A DNA stretch of 64,000 nucleotides. Source: Daucus carota subsp. sativus. Lineage: Eukaryota; Streptophyta; Magnoliopsida; Apiales; Apiaceae. Under the pieces are notes generated by a model. The model was not told the DNA's origin, did not search any database, and saw only the letters and a program-made list of their open reading frames with translations. Of this stretch, positions 12,548 through 23,984 are shown piece by piece (the stretch's first letter is position 1; each line of letters starts with the position of its first letter). The translations under genes and the position numbers were made by a program. Location: assembly GCF_001625215.2 (NCBI RefSeq), contig NC_030387.2, positions 7,902,501 through 7,966,500 on the forward strand. The letters are read 5' to 3'.

Positions 12548-12932
12548 TGGTACTTGGTCTGCCTTCTCCATTTAGGTTTGACAAATTAGTGTAAATGAAT
12601 TAACCAAACCTAACTGTAAATTCTTTAAATTTCTTGTCTTGTACACAAATGTGAATTTGTCAATCCTCCCGAATATCTTGTTCTTGTTCACACCTGCAAT
12701 TAAAAGTCAATGTTGCAGGATTGTAGAATTTTCCGGTTAAAAATCCTATTTCAAGTCTTTCAAGTTTTTTGTTACATCTAAGAATGCAGGTGTATATTTG
12801 GAATACCAAAAATGTAGTGATAACGGAAGGAGCAGAAGTGATTACTGAAATCTTACTACTTGTTTTTAGTAGCAGGGAGTATTACATTAAATCATCTTTT
12901 TTTTAAAGAAGTGTATTGCATTTTATCAAAAA

Positions 12933-13016
12933 GAAAAAAGAAATGTATTAGATTAAACTAAAAAGTAAAGATAAGAAAAAAGAAATGTATTAGATTAAAC
13001 TAAAAAGTAAAGATAA
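12933..13016. repeat. 42-bp tandem duplication
   Basis: Two near-identical 42-bp units start at 12933 and 12975 (GAAAAAAGAAATGTATTAG...). It lies in non-coding DNA after the Yippee gene. Confidence 0.85.
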
Positions 13017-13363
13017 ATTCTTGTTCTGTTTCATGTCCATTTGGGATTGGCCCAAACAAAACGGGGCGCTATAGCACTGTGCAAGTTGAAAAATCGTATA
13101 AAAATAATTCTGTTATGGCGGCTGATTTATTTCATATAAAAAAATGAATTTGTTTGTGTAAAATGCAGTATGATATATTTTAATATTTTGAAGAAAAGTT
13201 TATTGTATACAAGTCCAACCCTAATAATTCACACATATAAAATGAATTAATCCAATAAAGTGAGTTTAGCTATCCTAAACAAAATGTATAAAGTTAATTA
13301 TAAAAATGTTAAATTATACAAGTAAAAAAACTTACATATTAAATTTGTTCATTTCTTTTTATC

Positions 13364-13552
13364 TTATCTAACTACTACTACACTACTACTAATAGCTTTG
13401 ATTCTACAACTGCCCTCATATCCACCTTGGAGCTTCTCCCATACTGTTTTGGTGTTTGCAAATACTATCATAATTTTAGTGAAAATTCGATCTGCAAATG
13501 CTGAATGAGGGCAAGTGATCGCATTGTCTTTCTTTGAGTCTTTAATCTTCAT
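13364..13552 (-). pseudogene. Ty1/copia gag fragment
   Basis: The minus-strand frame reads a 62-aa piece with the pattern IFTKIM..ANTKTVWEKLQ followed by YEGS.R.KAI, the core of plant copia gag (UBN2/DUF4219 type). Preceding residues match the usual linker poorly, indicating decay. No RT, integrase or LTR was found next to it, so it is an isolated remnant. Confidence 0.6.
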
Positions 13553-13559
13553 GTGCTCT

Positions 13560-14640
13560 CAATTGAGCGATCTTTGGATTACCTCTTAATGGTGGTGGAT
13601 AATCCTCGGCTTCAACATCAATTTTCATTGTTAGATGGTAGTGAAGTGGAAGTCATTGGTTCTGACAGTGAGCAATTAAAATTCATCTTCCAAGAGCCAA
13701 CACGAAAACCTGCTAAAGATTTAGAATCATTTTCACCACTCGAATTAACCTTAACATGAACAAAGGGGCGAGGCCATCTGACTGATGTAAGCTGGAAAGA
13801 CTCTTTTGGTCTGTTGAATCACAGTTATATGTTACTGAGTTGCATGTGAATAAATTTTGTATGATTCTGAGCTGCAGACAGGCTTGTCTAACATACTAAA
13901 ATGCAGTACATTATACATATGCAAAATGATTAAGTTAACTGATCAGTAATCAGGTAAGAGTGACAATTCCTGAGTAAAACCGGAAGCAGGGCCTTCGTTA
14001 GAACTCATTTAAACTGCTATAATCACTATATATATAAATCTTACAAAAATATTAATAAACACATAATGTGTTAAGTTTTCTATTAATTATTTTTAAAGAT
14101 TTGACATAATGATTAAACATAGTGATTTTAGTGGTTAAAATAAGTCCTGTGGAGATGGAATAATCAATCTGATAGTTTTTGGCGAGAATCAGCATTTTGA
14201 TATAAAACCCAGGAAAAACTTATGATTACTCTCGTCTGTATTTGAAGAATTAAGATTGGAGAGTGGGTGTGGTGTTGTTAAGAAAAGGACCAAACCTGTA
14301 ACTAACTTATTGATTCAAACAATTATGGTTGCAAATACGAGTAGATAAAGTAGCTGAGAAAGATTTTTCATTTTTCCCTAATGAGCAAGAGCAGAAGCCA
14401 ATCAAACTGGGAGGGTCGCTATCTGCTATACTTGAAAAAGGGGTTATATGGACAAGACACCAGCTTAAATATTTAATTATTTACATCTGTTTATGAATAG
14501 AATTCGTATCAGATTAAGACCATTGTTACACTGTGCCATAATAAAATATATAAAAAAATGAAATCTTTTGTGGGCAGGAAAGACTAAAGGACTTTTTGTT
14601 AAGTATTGTGAAAGAGTTGAGAAGTCCCATGAAAGAGGGA
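13560..14640. other. gene-free stretch
   Basis: A 68-codon plus-strand frame at 13553-13759 is open but matches nothing I know. The remainder is AT-rich with no supported gene, RNA or element boundary. Confidence 0.4.
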
Positions 14641-14648
14641 AAACACTA

Positions 14649-14910
14649 CTCCCTCCGTCCCTTTTTACTTGTCCCTTTTGAAAAAATAACGCATCTTAAG
14701 AAAATGTTAGGTGGATATCTTGTTTTCATACCTATCCCTAATAAATGTAATGAATTAGATAGAGTTGTGTATATATATATGCTAATCAAACATTAGAAGT
14801 TGTTACATTTTGAAAAAACATACAAAAAGTTGCTTTGAAAAGAGAAGTGGACAAGTAATTTGGGACAAATTTTTTTTTCAAAAGGGACATGTAAAAAGGG
14901 ACGGAGGGAG
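14649..14910. mobile_element. Stowaway-like MITE
   Basis: Inverted ends begin CTCCCTCCGTCCC and match over about 32 bp with a single mismatch. TA duplications at 14647-14648 and 14911-14912. Length 262 bp. It lies just upstream of the kinase gene's leader, so it may overlap the kinase promoter. Confidence 0.9.
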
Positions 14911-14995
14911 TACAACTCATTGTCGCTCCCTCTCTTTATTTGTCATCCAGCCAATACATGTTGGGCCACCTTCACCAGCACAACAATAAATTTAT

Positions 14996-15053
14996 ATCTC
15001 TCTCATCTCTCTCTCTCTCTCTCTCTCCCTCTCTCTCACACACACACACCCAC
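14996..15053. repeat. (CT)n(CA)n microsatellite in kinase leader
   Basis: A TCTCTC run followed by a CACACA run about 175 bp before the kinase start codon. CT-rich tracts are frequent in plant 5' UTRs and core promoters, so it may be transcribed with the gene. Confidence 0.8.
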
Positions 15054-15225
15054 TTCTCTGTTTATGATTGAGCTATGTTTTCCCCCCACTTCATCTGGGG
15101 TAGGCTGATATGAGTTTTTCATCGAATTTTTGTGTAGTTTGGATGATAATATCGATGTTTTAGTTTCTTGTGTTGGGGGTAACGAACCGTGCTTAGAGTT
15201 TGCTAATTTAAAGAGGGATCAGACC

Positions 15226-17751
15226 ATGAGTTTCAGTTGTTTTGGTGCATTTTATTCGCAAAAAGCAAAGAGCAGAGAGCAAGAAGAAGGTATCAAGCTG
15301 TTCTAATCTTGTATTTTATCTAATGTTTTATCATTCTTTCATATGGAATCTTTCCACTCTTAGGCATGTTAGAATGGTTTAAATCTTTTCTTTATTCAAC
15401 AATTAAATACTACTGAGATAAAACAATGTAATTGCTGACAAAGTAACAGGTTTGATTAGATGACAAGCTAGTTTTCCACGCCGTTGATAGCCAAAGTTGT
15501 TTTCTGTTTGGATGCTGAATTCCGAATGTTCGATTTGTCACTTTTCAGTTTTAACTCTCCAAAAAACTTAGAAGCTGGCCTAAATGCAAACATCATGCTA
15601 TATGTTTGTGTGCCCTTTCACTCAGGGACGGAACCAGAAATTTTTTTAGGGGTCGAAAATTTACTAAAAAATTTTGAAGGACGAAGTTTATGAAACATGA
15701 CTAAATTATGAAACTTTTATAATAATAGTGAATATTATCGATATTTAAACAAAAGTTATGAATTGTGGGTGGACTAAATACTACAAATTATGAATTTCAA
15801 TCAAATATATTGATTATATATAAGGCCTGGGGAAGGTTTTGGGGAGGCCAAGGCAACCCCATACCCCCCTGGATCCGTCAATGCCTTCACTAGAAAGGCC
15901 ATACCGCTAGGTCAAAAGAGCTATTTTAACATGTTGAGTTGGCAACTCTACGAAAACCTCAAGATGTTGGGACTAAAATTTGTTTGTAGTTGTCTCTCAT
16001 ACTGTATGGTTATCATCAGGAATTCTTGCTTTTGCATCTTTTCTGTGAAGCTAAGTTGATCTCGTCTTTATGTTTTTTGGTCATGGTTAGAAATTGGTAC
16101 CAACAGTGTCAAGCTTTTCTCCCATAATTCGTTAAGATCAGCAACAAGTCACTTCCATCCATCAAACAAAATAGGCGGGGGTGGTTTTGGAGTTGTCTAC
16201 AGGGTATGATCAATGTTCTTAAACATGCTCAAGAGTTCAAATATCTTGAATTGTATGGTACTAACCAGCTACACTCTGCTCAGTGCAGGGCATTTTGAGA
16301 GATGGCACTCGTGTTGCTATCAAGTTACTTTCTTCTGAATCAAAACAAGGCACCAAAGAATTCTTGACAGAGATTAATATGATATCAACCGCCAGACATT
16401 CAAACCTTGTCCAACTGATTGGTTGTTGTGTAGAGGATAGAAAGCGGATCTTGTTGTATGAATATCTGGAGAACAACAGCCTTGCCAGCGTTTTACTACG
16501 TAAGTTTAGAATTCTCCGTGCATACATCATGATTGAAAATCATGGAAGTAATAAAGAACAAATCTGCGTTTATTTTTAGGTTCAAAAAGTAAAGGAGTTC
16601 ACCTGGATTGGCCTAAGAGGGTTGTTATCTGTATCGGTACAGCTTCTGGTCTAGCATATCTTCATGAAGAAGCTAAACCACATATTGTTCACCGAGATAT
16701 TAAAGCCAGCAATATACTTCTGGATGAAAATTTTCATCCTAAGATAGGAGATTTTGGGCTGGCAAAACTTTTTCCCGACAATGTCACTCATATTAGCACT
16801 AGAGTCGCTGGAACTGTGTAAGCAAGAATCATTTGTGTTATTCTCCTTTTATTTTTATTTTTCTCAATTTGTACTTTGTTCTTGTTTCTTTCCCATTCTG
16901 TAAAGGGTAACGGTTCCTGATGAATATCCAGCAGCTAGGATTATAACAAAGTTTTAATATATATAGTGCTTTTTAAGCGCTGGATGAGTCCCCGGTTAAA
17001 AAGTGTTGTATGTATTAAAACTTTGTTATAATCCTAGCCAATGGATATTGCCAGGAACCAGTGTATTATTTAACAGATCCGTCATCTGTGGGAATAATAT
17101 GCCAAGGACCGCTACGGGTCTGTAAATCACCAATTTATAACTCATTTTTTTCTTTGCTTCTCCAGGGGATACCTGGCTCCTGAATATGCATTGTTAGGTC
17201 AACTTACAAAGAAGGCAGATGTATATAGTTTTGGTGTGCTTTTACTTGAGATTATTAGTGGGAAAAGTAGTAGCATGGCTGCATTTGGAGAGGATCTGTT
17301 GGTTCTGGTGGAATGGGTAATCTATTACTGAAGAAAACACAAAACTTCATGAGTTCGAAGTTCAAGTGCTGATTCATGTAATAATACTATCTAATTGCAG
17401 GCATGGCAGCTTAAAGAACAAGAAAGGCTTCTAGATTTGGTCGACCCTGAACTTACTGAATATCCAGCAAATGAAATGTTGCGGTTCATTAAGGTAGGAC
17501 TCTTTTGTACTCAAGCAGCTTCAAAGCAAAGACCTACCATGAAGCAAGTACTGGATATGCTTTCAAAAGAGGTCAACCTAAATGAAAAATTATTGACCGA
17601 ACCTGGTGTATATAGGCATTACAGCTCTCAAAGATCAGGTGGTGGTAAGTCATCTTCCCTGGTAATCAAGGGCAAGCAGCACAGGGATCTTTCCGTAAGT
17701 TCAAACCAGTTGAATAGCTTTCAGAGCATGACAAATATACTTCCAAGATAA
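15226..17751 (+). CDS. receptor-like cytoplasmic kinase, CRPK1 type
   Basis: Six exons: 15226-15289, 16091-16203, 16289-16499, 16580-16817, 17166-17316, 17401-17751. All are GT-AG and in phase, giving 375 aa. The kinase domain follows a short N-terminus ([10 protein letters not shown]) with no signal peptide or membrane segment. Visible motifs: glycine loop [10 protein letters not shown] (49-58), catalytic Lys71, HRD (167-169) in [13 protein letters not shown] (187-189) and APE (213-215). It is an RD kinase and looks catalytically intact. A Ser/Arg-rich tail of about 70 residues follows. The best family match I recall is the Arabidopsis At1g16670 (CRPK1, cold-responsive) group of Ser/Thr kinases; substrate and cold response are inference only. 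Intron 1 carries a hAT-like MITE and intron 4 a strong hairpin. Confidence 0.92.
15623..15883. mobile_element. hAT-like MITE in kinase intron 1
   Basis: Ends CAGGGACGGAACCAG and, inverted, CATTGACGGATCCAG. Flanks CTTTCACT (15615-15622) and CCTTCACT (15884-15891) match at 7 of 8 positions, consistent with an aged 8-bp hAT duplication. The GACGGAnCCAG terminus is shared in type with the hAT ends at 22555 and 35547. Confidence 0.7.
16912..17059. repeat. long near-perfect hairpin in kinase intron 4
   Basis: A 148-bp inverted repeat. The arms share a 26-bp exact block (16934-16959 region against 17013-17038), extended outward by GGTTCCTG...ATATCC pairing with GGATATTG...GGAACC, and inward by TTTTTAA pairing with TTAAAAA. 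It is either a small foldback MITE or a candidate small-RNA precursor. No target duplication was identified with confidence. Confidence 0.75.
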
Positions 17752-18132
17752 GTTATATACCCCTTACATGCGAATGAGTTGTGTTATAAAAAAATTACAA
17801 TATTGAAGGCAACATGAAATGTGTCTAAGCTCATAGCTGCAGACTAAAATCTTCATAGCATATATGACTGAGTGCAAATGTTTTGTTCACTTGAGCCGAA
17901 TACAGTATGTTTGTCAAGAAACCATTCAACGAAGTAAAGGTATAGAGCACCCTGCACCCATCAATTGTTTACAGTAAGAAAAAGGTCCTCTGAGGAGGTT
18001 CTCACTTCTTTATTCTAATTAGAGACAAGAGTTGAATATTAGCTAGACACCATCAATGAAAAATGTAGTGAAGCAAAACAAGCTTAGGTTTGTACAAAAA
18101 CTTAAAAAACACTATTGCTTTCTAAATCTAAG
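17752..18132. other. kinase 3' flank
   Basis: AT-rich sequence after the kinase stop codon, likely 3' UTR and terminator; no gene seen. Confidence 0.5.
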
Positions 18133-18405
18133 GCCCTGCTCCCGAGTTGTTTTAGGAGAGAAAGCAAGTGAATGCGAGTGAAAACAAATATGCTTCCACT
18201 TTCATCCCACTTTTGGAGTGAAAATTTGCTATATTTGCATCCACTTTCACTTGTTTTCCTCCTTTTAAAAAACTCGAGAGTCGAGAGCACAAACAGGAGT
18301 GAAAGTTACATAACCTTACTTCTTTTTCACTTGCTTTCCTTCCTAATTATAACTCGACTTCTTTTTCACTTGCTTTCCTCCCTAATTATAACTCGAGAGC
18401 AGGGC
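18133..18405. mobile_element. hAT-like MITE with internal duplication
   Basis: Ends GCCCTGCTCCCGAGTT and AACTCGAGAGCAGGGC are inverted with one mismatch. Near the right end a 39-bp unit (ACTTCTTTTTCACTTGC...) is tandemly duplicated with starts at 18318 and 18357. A clean target duplication was not found. Confidence 0.65.
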
Positions 18406-18599
18406 GTAAGCGCTATATGCGTCTCAATAATCCATGTAAATGTAGATCTTATTTAGCCTAATCTAAGCTGAAATTCATTATTTCCATGATTCATCGGTAC
18501 CCAACTATTTTTTGAACTTTTCTAGATTCCAATGCCTTCGAAGCCACCTAATGCTACAAAACCACTTACTCAATTTTTCGTACGTTTGACCTGAGAGGC

Positions 18600-19125
18600 A
18601 ACAAAACTTGCCAAGAGAGAAACTAAGTCTGATATGACTGTTTCTTTCGCTATGAAATTACAGAAACTTTTAATGCTTTCGTCGCATCACCGACTTCTCT
18701 TAGCAAAGCTGGTTCACCTTGCCTCTGACATTGGTCTTCCTGTTGATTTTCGGTCTCGTCTCTGTAATGAACATCCAGACCGGTTTAAGATTGTAGACAC
18801 TTCATATGGTCGAGCTCTTGAGCTTGTGTCGTGGGACTCACATTTGGCCAAACGTATGTCATAACGAGATGTAACTAAACCTAATGATTTAATAGTGGAC
18901 AGACAGTTGAAATTCAATCGCTTGAGGATTCGGAGGAAGGGGTTCAATGTACAGAGTCACTATCAAGAATCCTAATCAAGTTTGAAGAATTCACGGATGT
19001 ACGCCCGAAGTGGGAGATTTAGTAAAAGAGTCACTGAGAGCTGAAAAGAGAGCTTCTGATGTAACGAGAGAGGTGTTAGGAATGAAGGTTGAAAAGAGGA
19101 CCTTGGTTGGGCTCCTTCCATTCTA
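18600..19125 (+). pseudogene. PORR-domain protein pseudogene
   Basis: Plus-strand text matches the plant organelle RNA recognition domain (WTF1-like proteins that assist group II intron splicing). Diagnostic blocks are LLLAKLVHLASDIGLP and DTSYGRALELVSWD, followed after an in-frame TAA (18862-18864) by LKFNRLRIRRKGFN. A frameshift near 18975 moves to ILIKFEEFTDVRP, and a further block EVLGMKVEKRTLVGLLPF ends at about 19123. Intact genes of this family encode several hundred residues; here the N-terminus and organelle-targeting peptide are absent. It is a partial, non-functional copy. Confidence 0.8.
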
Positions 19126-19605
19126 ATGAGGAATGTCAAGTTAGTAGTATAAGTCATAAAGTTAGTCTAGCATACCAAACACTGCTCTATGGCTGTAACC
19201 GTTTCTGTTAGAGTTAGTGGTCTCTAATCTCTATATAAACAGCTCATAGCTAACTGCACAGCTCATTCTGTAATTTTCTAGTTTCAATATGAAGTTGTCT
19301 CTGTTTTCTTGTGCATAAACACTTTAAGTTCTTACTACTCAACAGCACCCCCGTCCCAACTTGTTTTAGACCAAAGTGGATATCCTTAATTTTTTTGGAC
19401 AACCCTAAATGCGACAGTTTGGTGACATTGTGATGAATATGAGGGGGTTATCGTCCCAGTTAAGGGCGAAGACAAAAACATGTTATAAATTCGACACATG
19501 CAAGGACGATGAATACATGTAACTGGTGAAAGAATGGTAAATGGAGATTTCAAGAGAAATTCGTAAAATCTTTATAGTCTTCGTCCCTGGAAGAGGCTGA
19601 GACAC
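19126..19605. other. intergenic, possible LTR remnant
   Basis: The stretch 19165-19345 has TCTCTATATAAACAGCTC followed by sequence resembling the transcribed part of a plant copia LTR, but no paired LTR or TG...CA boundary is visible. Nothing else can be supported. Confidence 0.3.
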
Positions 19606-20092
19606 TAAGGGGCTGGTATTGTATCAGGATTTTTAATGACTTTTATTGATTTTTAAAATCTTGGTGTATTCAATTAAGACTTTTAAATACTCCTTAAAAG
19701 TAAAGAGGTATTGTATCAGGATTTTTAAAAAGTCTTTCAAAGTTTGAGGTATTGAATTACAACTTTTAAAGAGTTATTAAAAGTCAGTTGTTATTCAATA
19801 TATCAATGACTTCGGTGGAAAAATATAATTGATAGACTTTTAATGACTTTCTATAGAAAATTGCATATATTTTTTCAGAAAATTGTCAGGCCATTCTTGA
19901 AAAGATTTGAGATGACTTTTTCTTCCCTCAATTAACCGGTCGCTCCAACCTAGGGTTCAACCTCTGCGAAAAGTCTCCCCAATTCATCCTCTGTGAAAAA
20001 GGTTCCTTTTCTTCTCTATTATGATTCTCTATTATCATTTGTTTTTTATTTTTTCTGCATATACACATATATGTATCAATATGCACAGAAAA

Positions 20093-20460
20093 ATGGGCGA
20101 TGCATGTCAAGAGAACGACAATCCGAAAGGAAAAACTGCTGGGTATAAGACTTGGACAATTGAGGAAAGTAATGAGTTATTGAATCTCATGGTTGATGCC
20201 GCAAAACGTGGTTGGCGAGATAGTAATGGTTTATTCACGAAGGTTACCGTGGGGAAAAAGATTCTTCCTGTTCTGAATGAAAAGCTTGGTTGTCAAAGAA
20301 CTCATCCCCAATATGTTAGTCGTTTGAAGTGGTTTAAAGCTAGATACACCAACTATTCAAAATTGATGCTGTTTAATTCTGGATTTGGATGAGATCCTAT
20401 AACAAAAAAATTTACTGCTCCAGATGAAGTTTGGGAGGAGTATTTTAAGGTTATTTATTT
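20093..20460 (+). pseudogene. Harbinger ORF1, Myb/SANT-like protein (truncated)
   Basis: Opens MGDACQENDN and continues into a Myb/SANT-like DNA-binding domain (TWTIEESNELLNLMVDAA, then RTHPQYVSRLKWFKARY). A TGA at 20390-20392 interrupts it just before the conserved DPITKKFTAPDEVWEEYFK segment, which is still readable. In the family this protein helps transposase bind the element ends. The rest of the C-terminus is lost. Confidence 0.8.
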
Positions 20461-20473
20461 ATTTATTAATTTA

Positions 20474-20746
20474 TTAAAAATTGAGTTTTCGAAAGTGTTC
20501 AGGATCCTCATTTAAAACACCATGAATATATTCATATCCTCTTGAATTGACAGGTCGCCTAGTTAGTGAACGTGGGATGCTTTGATTAGACAAGGTTACC
20601 GTGTGCTTATTGAGCACACGAAGCACTTCTTCATGTACTGTCAACGAAGTTTTTAAAATTTCCTGTCGTTGTTCTTTCCTTTCTTCCTCTTCAGCTATCT
20701 CTTTTTCTTCCTCTTCTTGGTTTTCCATATCCATATTTATGTTCAT
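20474..20746 (-). pseudogene. Harbinger transposase N-terminal fragment
   Basis: A 90-residue minus-strand frame, Glu-rich at the start, ending RGYEYIHGVLNEDPEHFRKL. That ending resembles the segment preceding the catalytic region in plant PIF/HARBI1-like transposases. Position opposite ORF1 within the same element supports the call. No DDE motifs remain. Confidence 0.55.
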
Positions 20747-21714
20747 TTTAATAAGTAACTTTGGTGAGGGTAGCTGATCTTCTACAAACTAATAAAGCTA
20801 GATCAAAAAACACAAAGTGAAATAAAAAACACATAAGATATTATAGTAATGGAAGGGCTGCAAAACAGAGAGAGATTATGTAAACATAGCATGATAACAA
20901 TAGTGGTTACTGATATAGCTCTTATAGCTCTGCATCATTATTAAATATGAAGAGTGAAAAACACATAATTCTCGAACCCTAAAATCCGTAAATTTATGGT
21001 ATCAAAAGTGAATACAAAAATCTGATACAAGGTCACAATTAACATTTATGTTTATAAATATGATTCAGTAAATAGTATTACAATATCATTGTATATATAA
21101 TACAGCAATAATACCTTGTACTCGATTTTGTAGTCGCCAGATTTGTGAACATACACCCAACTTGGGTATAGCAGAAGATCGAGAGGGTATAGCAGAAGAT
21201 CGAGAGGGTTTCAGATAGGCTATTTATGATTTTTTAAAAAAAGTCTACTAAAGTATTTCAAAGTCATGAATTTGTAAAAAAAAGTCTGTTAAAGTTTTTA
21301 AAAGTCATTGTCTCGGGAGTCATGAATTGTTTTTGGAATCTTTAAGAAGTCAACGAGAGTCATTAAAAGTCTATAAAATCCATCAAAGTCATCCTCCCAA
21401 AATTTGTCATTAAAAGTTATGATACAATACCAGCCCCTAAGAAAAAACTAAACGCCCCTTTGAGGGGCGATGAGAGTGATGTTGCTACAAAATGTCTAGT
21501 TACTAAAGATAATTAATATTATTTATCGATATATTATATGTTTTATTAATATAATAAATATAATTAACAATTATAAATTAATATAAATTATAATTACCAC
21601 TATAAACAATAATATAATATGATACTACATTTATATAACTTCTTATAATATTTTAATTTGAACTTAAAATAATTTGTTATATAATCGGAATAAATTTTTT
21701 CGATGAAAGATTTT

Positions 21715-22546
21715 TTATAATCTAAAAAAAAAATTCGACCATAGAGTCTTCTGTTTCTCACATCATAGAATACAACTTTGCCTTGCAATCCTTGCATGGG
21801 TGATAAGCTTCATCACAATGGAAGCACAATTCTTTGGATCTCCTCTAAAATCTTCTTTGGACTCGGTTGAAATTTCTGTGTGCCAACAGTGTAAGGAGTG
21901 GGTGGAATCTTCTTCACATCAATACCAACAGTTGAGGCAGGCTTTGTAAATGGTTCGACAACCGAAACAAAGGGTCTCTTTGACTTTGATTCTTCCTGTT
22001 TAGCCAAGAATACCGCATCCCCCGATGACTGTGGTCTAAACATTTTAACAGCCCCTTTTAATATGTTCTTGCAGGCCACTAATAAAACTGGAGACGAAGT
22101 AGTCCTCTGTAAGGTGTTTGTTCCGAGCAAGCACCATAGCTCTCAACTCTTCGAATTTATCTTATTAATCATTAACACTACCGACTTGACTGAGCTTATT
22201 AAATGAATCTTGCAAAGAACATTAGACCGGTCACTCTGATACAACCGATACCAGATACTTGCTCTAAAGTGTAACCCATCTAATTTCACCCTCTTTATAT
22301 CACCAATATTGATAAACTCAAAATATTGTGCAGCCCGAACAACCCACCCTTTCGGATTGTGCCATCAAATTTAGGGAACTCAATTTTTAGTAGTAGGTTG
22401 AAATGCGTGTGAGGACTAGGAGAAGGTGGTGTAGTAAAAGGTAGAGGATTGTGGCTGGGGTGAGTATAGAAGAGCATCTGACCTTGATAACCAAAGGAAG
22501 CAAGAGGATATATGACAAGTTGGTGAGGATTAGGTGCCACATTCAT
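21715..22546 (-). pseudogene. Ty3/gypsy gag remnant, C-terminal part
   Basis: Minus-strand text reads KIEFPKFDGT, then ELRAMVLARNK-like and LQEHIKGAVKMFRP-like segments across frames. It ends in a zinc-knuckle-like ELCFHCDEAYHPCKDCKAKL near 21775-21835. Several frameshifts and stops are needed. It continues at 23985-24450 on the far side of an inserted hAT remnant. Confidence 0.7.
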
Positions 22547-22549
22547 ACA

Positions 22550-23984
22550 GTGGCGGATCTGATTACAAAGTTAAGGGTGGTCGAATACTAATTAATTTGA
22601 CAATTTCAAGCAAGAAAATACATAGCACAATACCCATATATTATAATAATGTCATTTTTACAAGATCATCAGCCTATCTTTCATATTCTGAAATCTATTC
22701 ATAAGTGCTTCATTTTCAATTTTTTTGAATACATCTCTCTCAATATATGTAATCAAACAATCATTCAACCAAGTATCTCCCATTCTATTTCGAGGCGTAG
22801 TTTTAACAAGTTTCTAAGCAGAAAATTCCCTCTCAATAGTTGCCGTGGCGACCGGTAGAACCAATGCCAATTTTACCAACATGTAAACCCAAGGAAATCA
22901 AATATCCTTTTGCTTTTTAACCATCTTCTGAGCAAGATCAGCAATTCCTTTAATATTTTGAAAATCAACATTGCTTCTCATTTCAATTATATAATTTGAA
23001 AGTTGATCTTCAACTACTATAAGACGAATATCATCAAATTCTGAAGGATAAAATCAAGCTAGCTGGATCAATTTTTGTTTGTCAAAAGCTGAGAAAGATT
23101 TTCGTGGATCAAGGCATATATACACGAAAGCAACTCCATATTATCTTTGGGTTAATTATCAAATTGGGCACTCACTTCACACTAATATATCATCCGGGAC
23201 ACTCTCAAATTTTCGATCTCATTTGAAACACCGTTTTCAGAAATTGTATCAGTCTTAAAATAAAACATTAAATTCAAAAACAAATCGACAGTTTGAGAAG
23301 TGTTACTCATGGGGCTTTAACAGAATAGGCTGTGGAGATTATGTAGGTACGATTAATTGAATTTTGAAGTTCAAAAAATGGGTAAAATTGATGGTGGAAG
23401 AGATAGGTTATGAAAAACCCTAATAATCCATATATAGCCATTTTTTGGACGCGAAAATTCAATTAATCGTGCCTACATAATCTCTATAGCCTATTGTGTT
23501 AAAGCCCCATGAGTAACACTTCTCATACTGTCGATTTGTTTTCAAATTTATCGTTTTATTTTTAAGATTGATACAATTTCTGAAAACGGTGTTTCAAATG
23601 AGACCGAAAATTCGAAAGTGTCCCGGATGATATATTGGTGTGAAGTGAGTGCCCAATTAGATAATTAACCCTATTATCTTTGTCAAAACGCTCATTCATT
23701 TCTTGTAGTTGATAATCAATCACAATATTCAATAAACTAACCTTGAAGTAGTGTTAATTAGAAATTTTTTGAAGTTTACGTCTTGACCTTCCACGAGGCA
23801 TAAAGATTGCATCCATATCCAAGACATCGATCTTGAACCTTTCACAGAACTTAGAAACATCAGCGAGTAAATCATTCCACCCATCATCTCTAAATATTTG
23901 TAACATTTCCTTTGCTACCTTTACTAATTAAACTTAAAGCATTAGCAAGATCCTGATCTTTCCTTTGTAACAAAAGAAAGGAGG
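22550..23984 (-). mobile_element. hAT transposon remnant (ZMYM1/DUF4371 type)
   Basis: The lower end begins CAGTGGCGGATCTG, a hAT-type terminus. Minus-strand fragments read LQRKDQDLANAL near 23960, then MDAIFMPRGRSRRKLQK near 23800, FDDIRLIVVEDQLSNYI near 23020 and ERDVFKKIENEALMNRFQNM near 22700. These are in the order of the plant ZMYM1-like hAT transposase C-terminus, including the dimerisation region. Many stops and frameshifts. The other terminus is not recognisable. A MULE-like element interrupts it at 23149-23671. Confidence 0.75.
23149..23671. mobile_element. long-TIR foldback element, MULE-like
   Basis: Arms of roughly 200 bp are inverted copies. The left starts GGGTTAATTATCAAATTGGG and the right ends with its inverse carrying few differences. 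A 10-bp duplication TATTATCTTT is present at 23139-23148 and 23672-23681. No coding sequence. Arm length and duplication size suggest a Mutator-like non-autonomous element. Confidence 0.88.

Larger units (their letters stand above)
19609..21437. mobile_element. PIF/Harbinger transposon, internally deleted
   Basis: Inverted ends GGGGCTGGTATTGTATCA and TGATACAATACCAGCCCC are exact. TAA duplications at 19606-19608 and 21438-21440. Length is 1829 bp. Subterminal regions contain many GACTTTTAA-type words. It still carries a Myb-like ORF1 on plus and an N-terminal transposase scrap on minus, the two-gene layout of PIF/Harbinger, but the catalytic DDE part is missing. Confidence 0.88.

Noticed and set aside
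13553-13759. 68-codon plus-strand frame
   Set aside because: Adjacent to a copia gag scrap but antisense to it; no similarity recognised.
14860-15108. 82-codon frame with Ser/Leu repeat
   Set aside because: Translation of a MITE end plus the CT/CA microsatellite in the kinase leader.
16912-17059. Hammerhead ribozyme/retrozyme in the hairpin (CTGATGA and GGATGAGTCC words)
   Set aside because: The conserved GAAAC strand and stem II geometry are absent; the words sit in opposite hairpin arms by chance.
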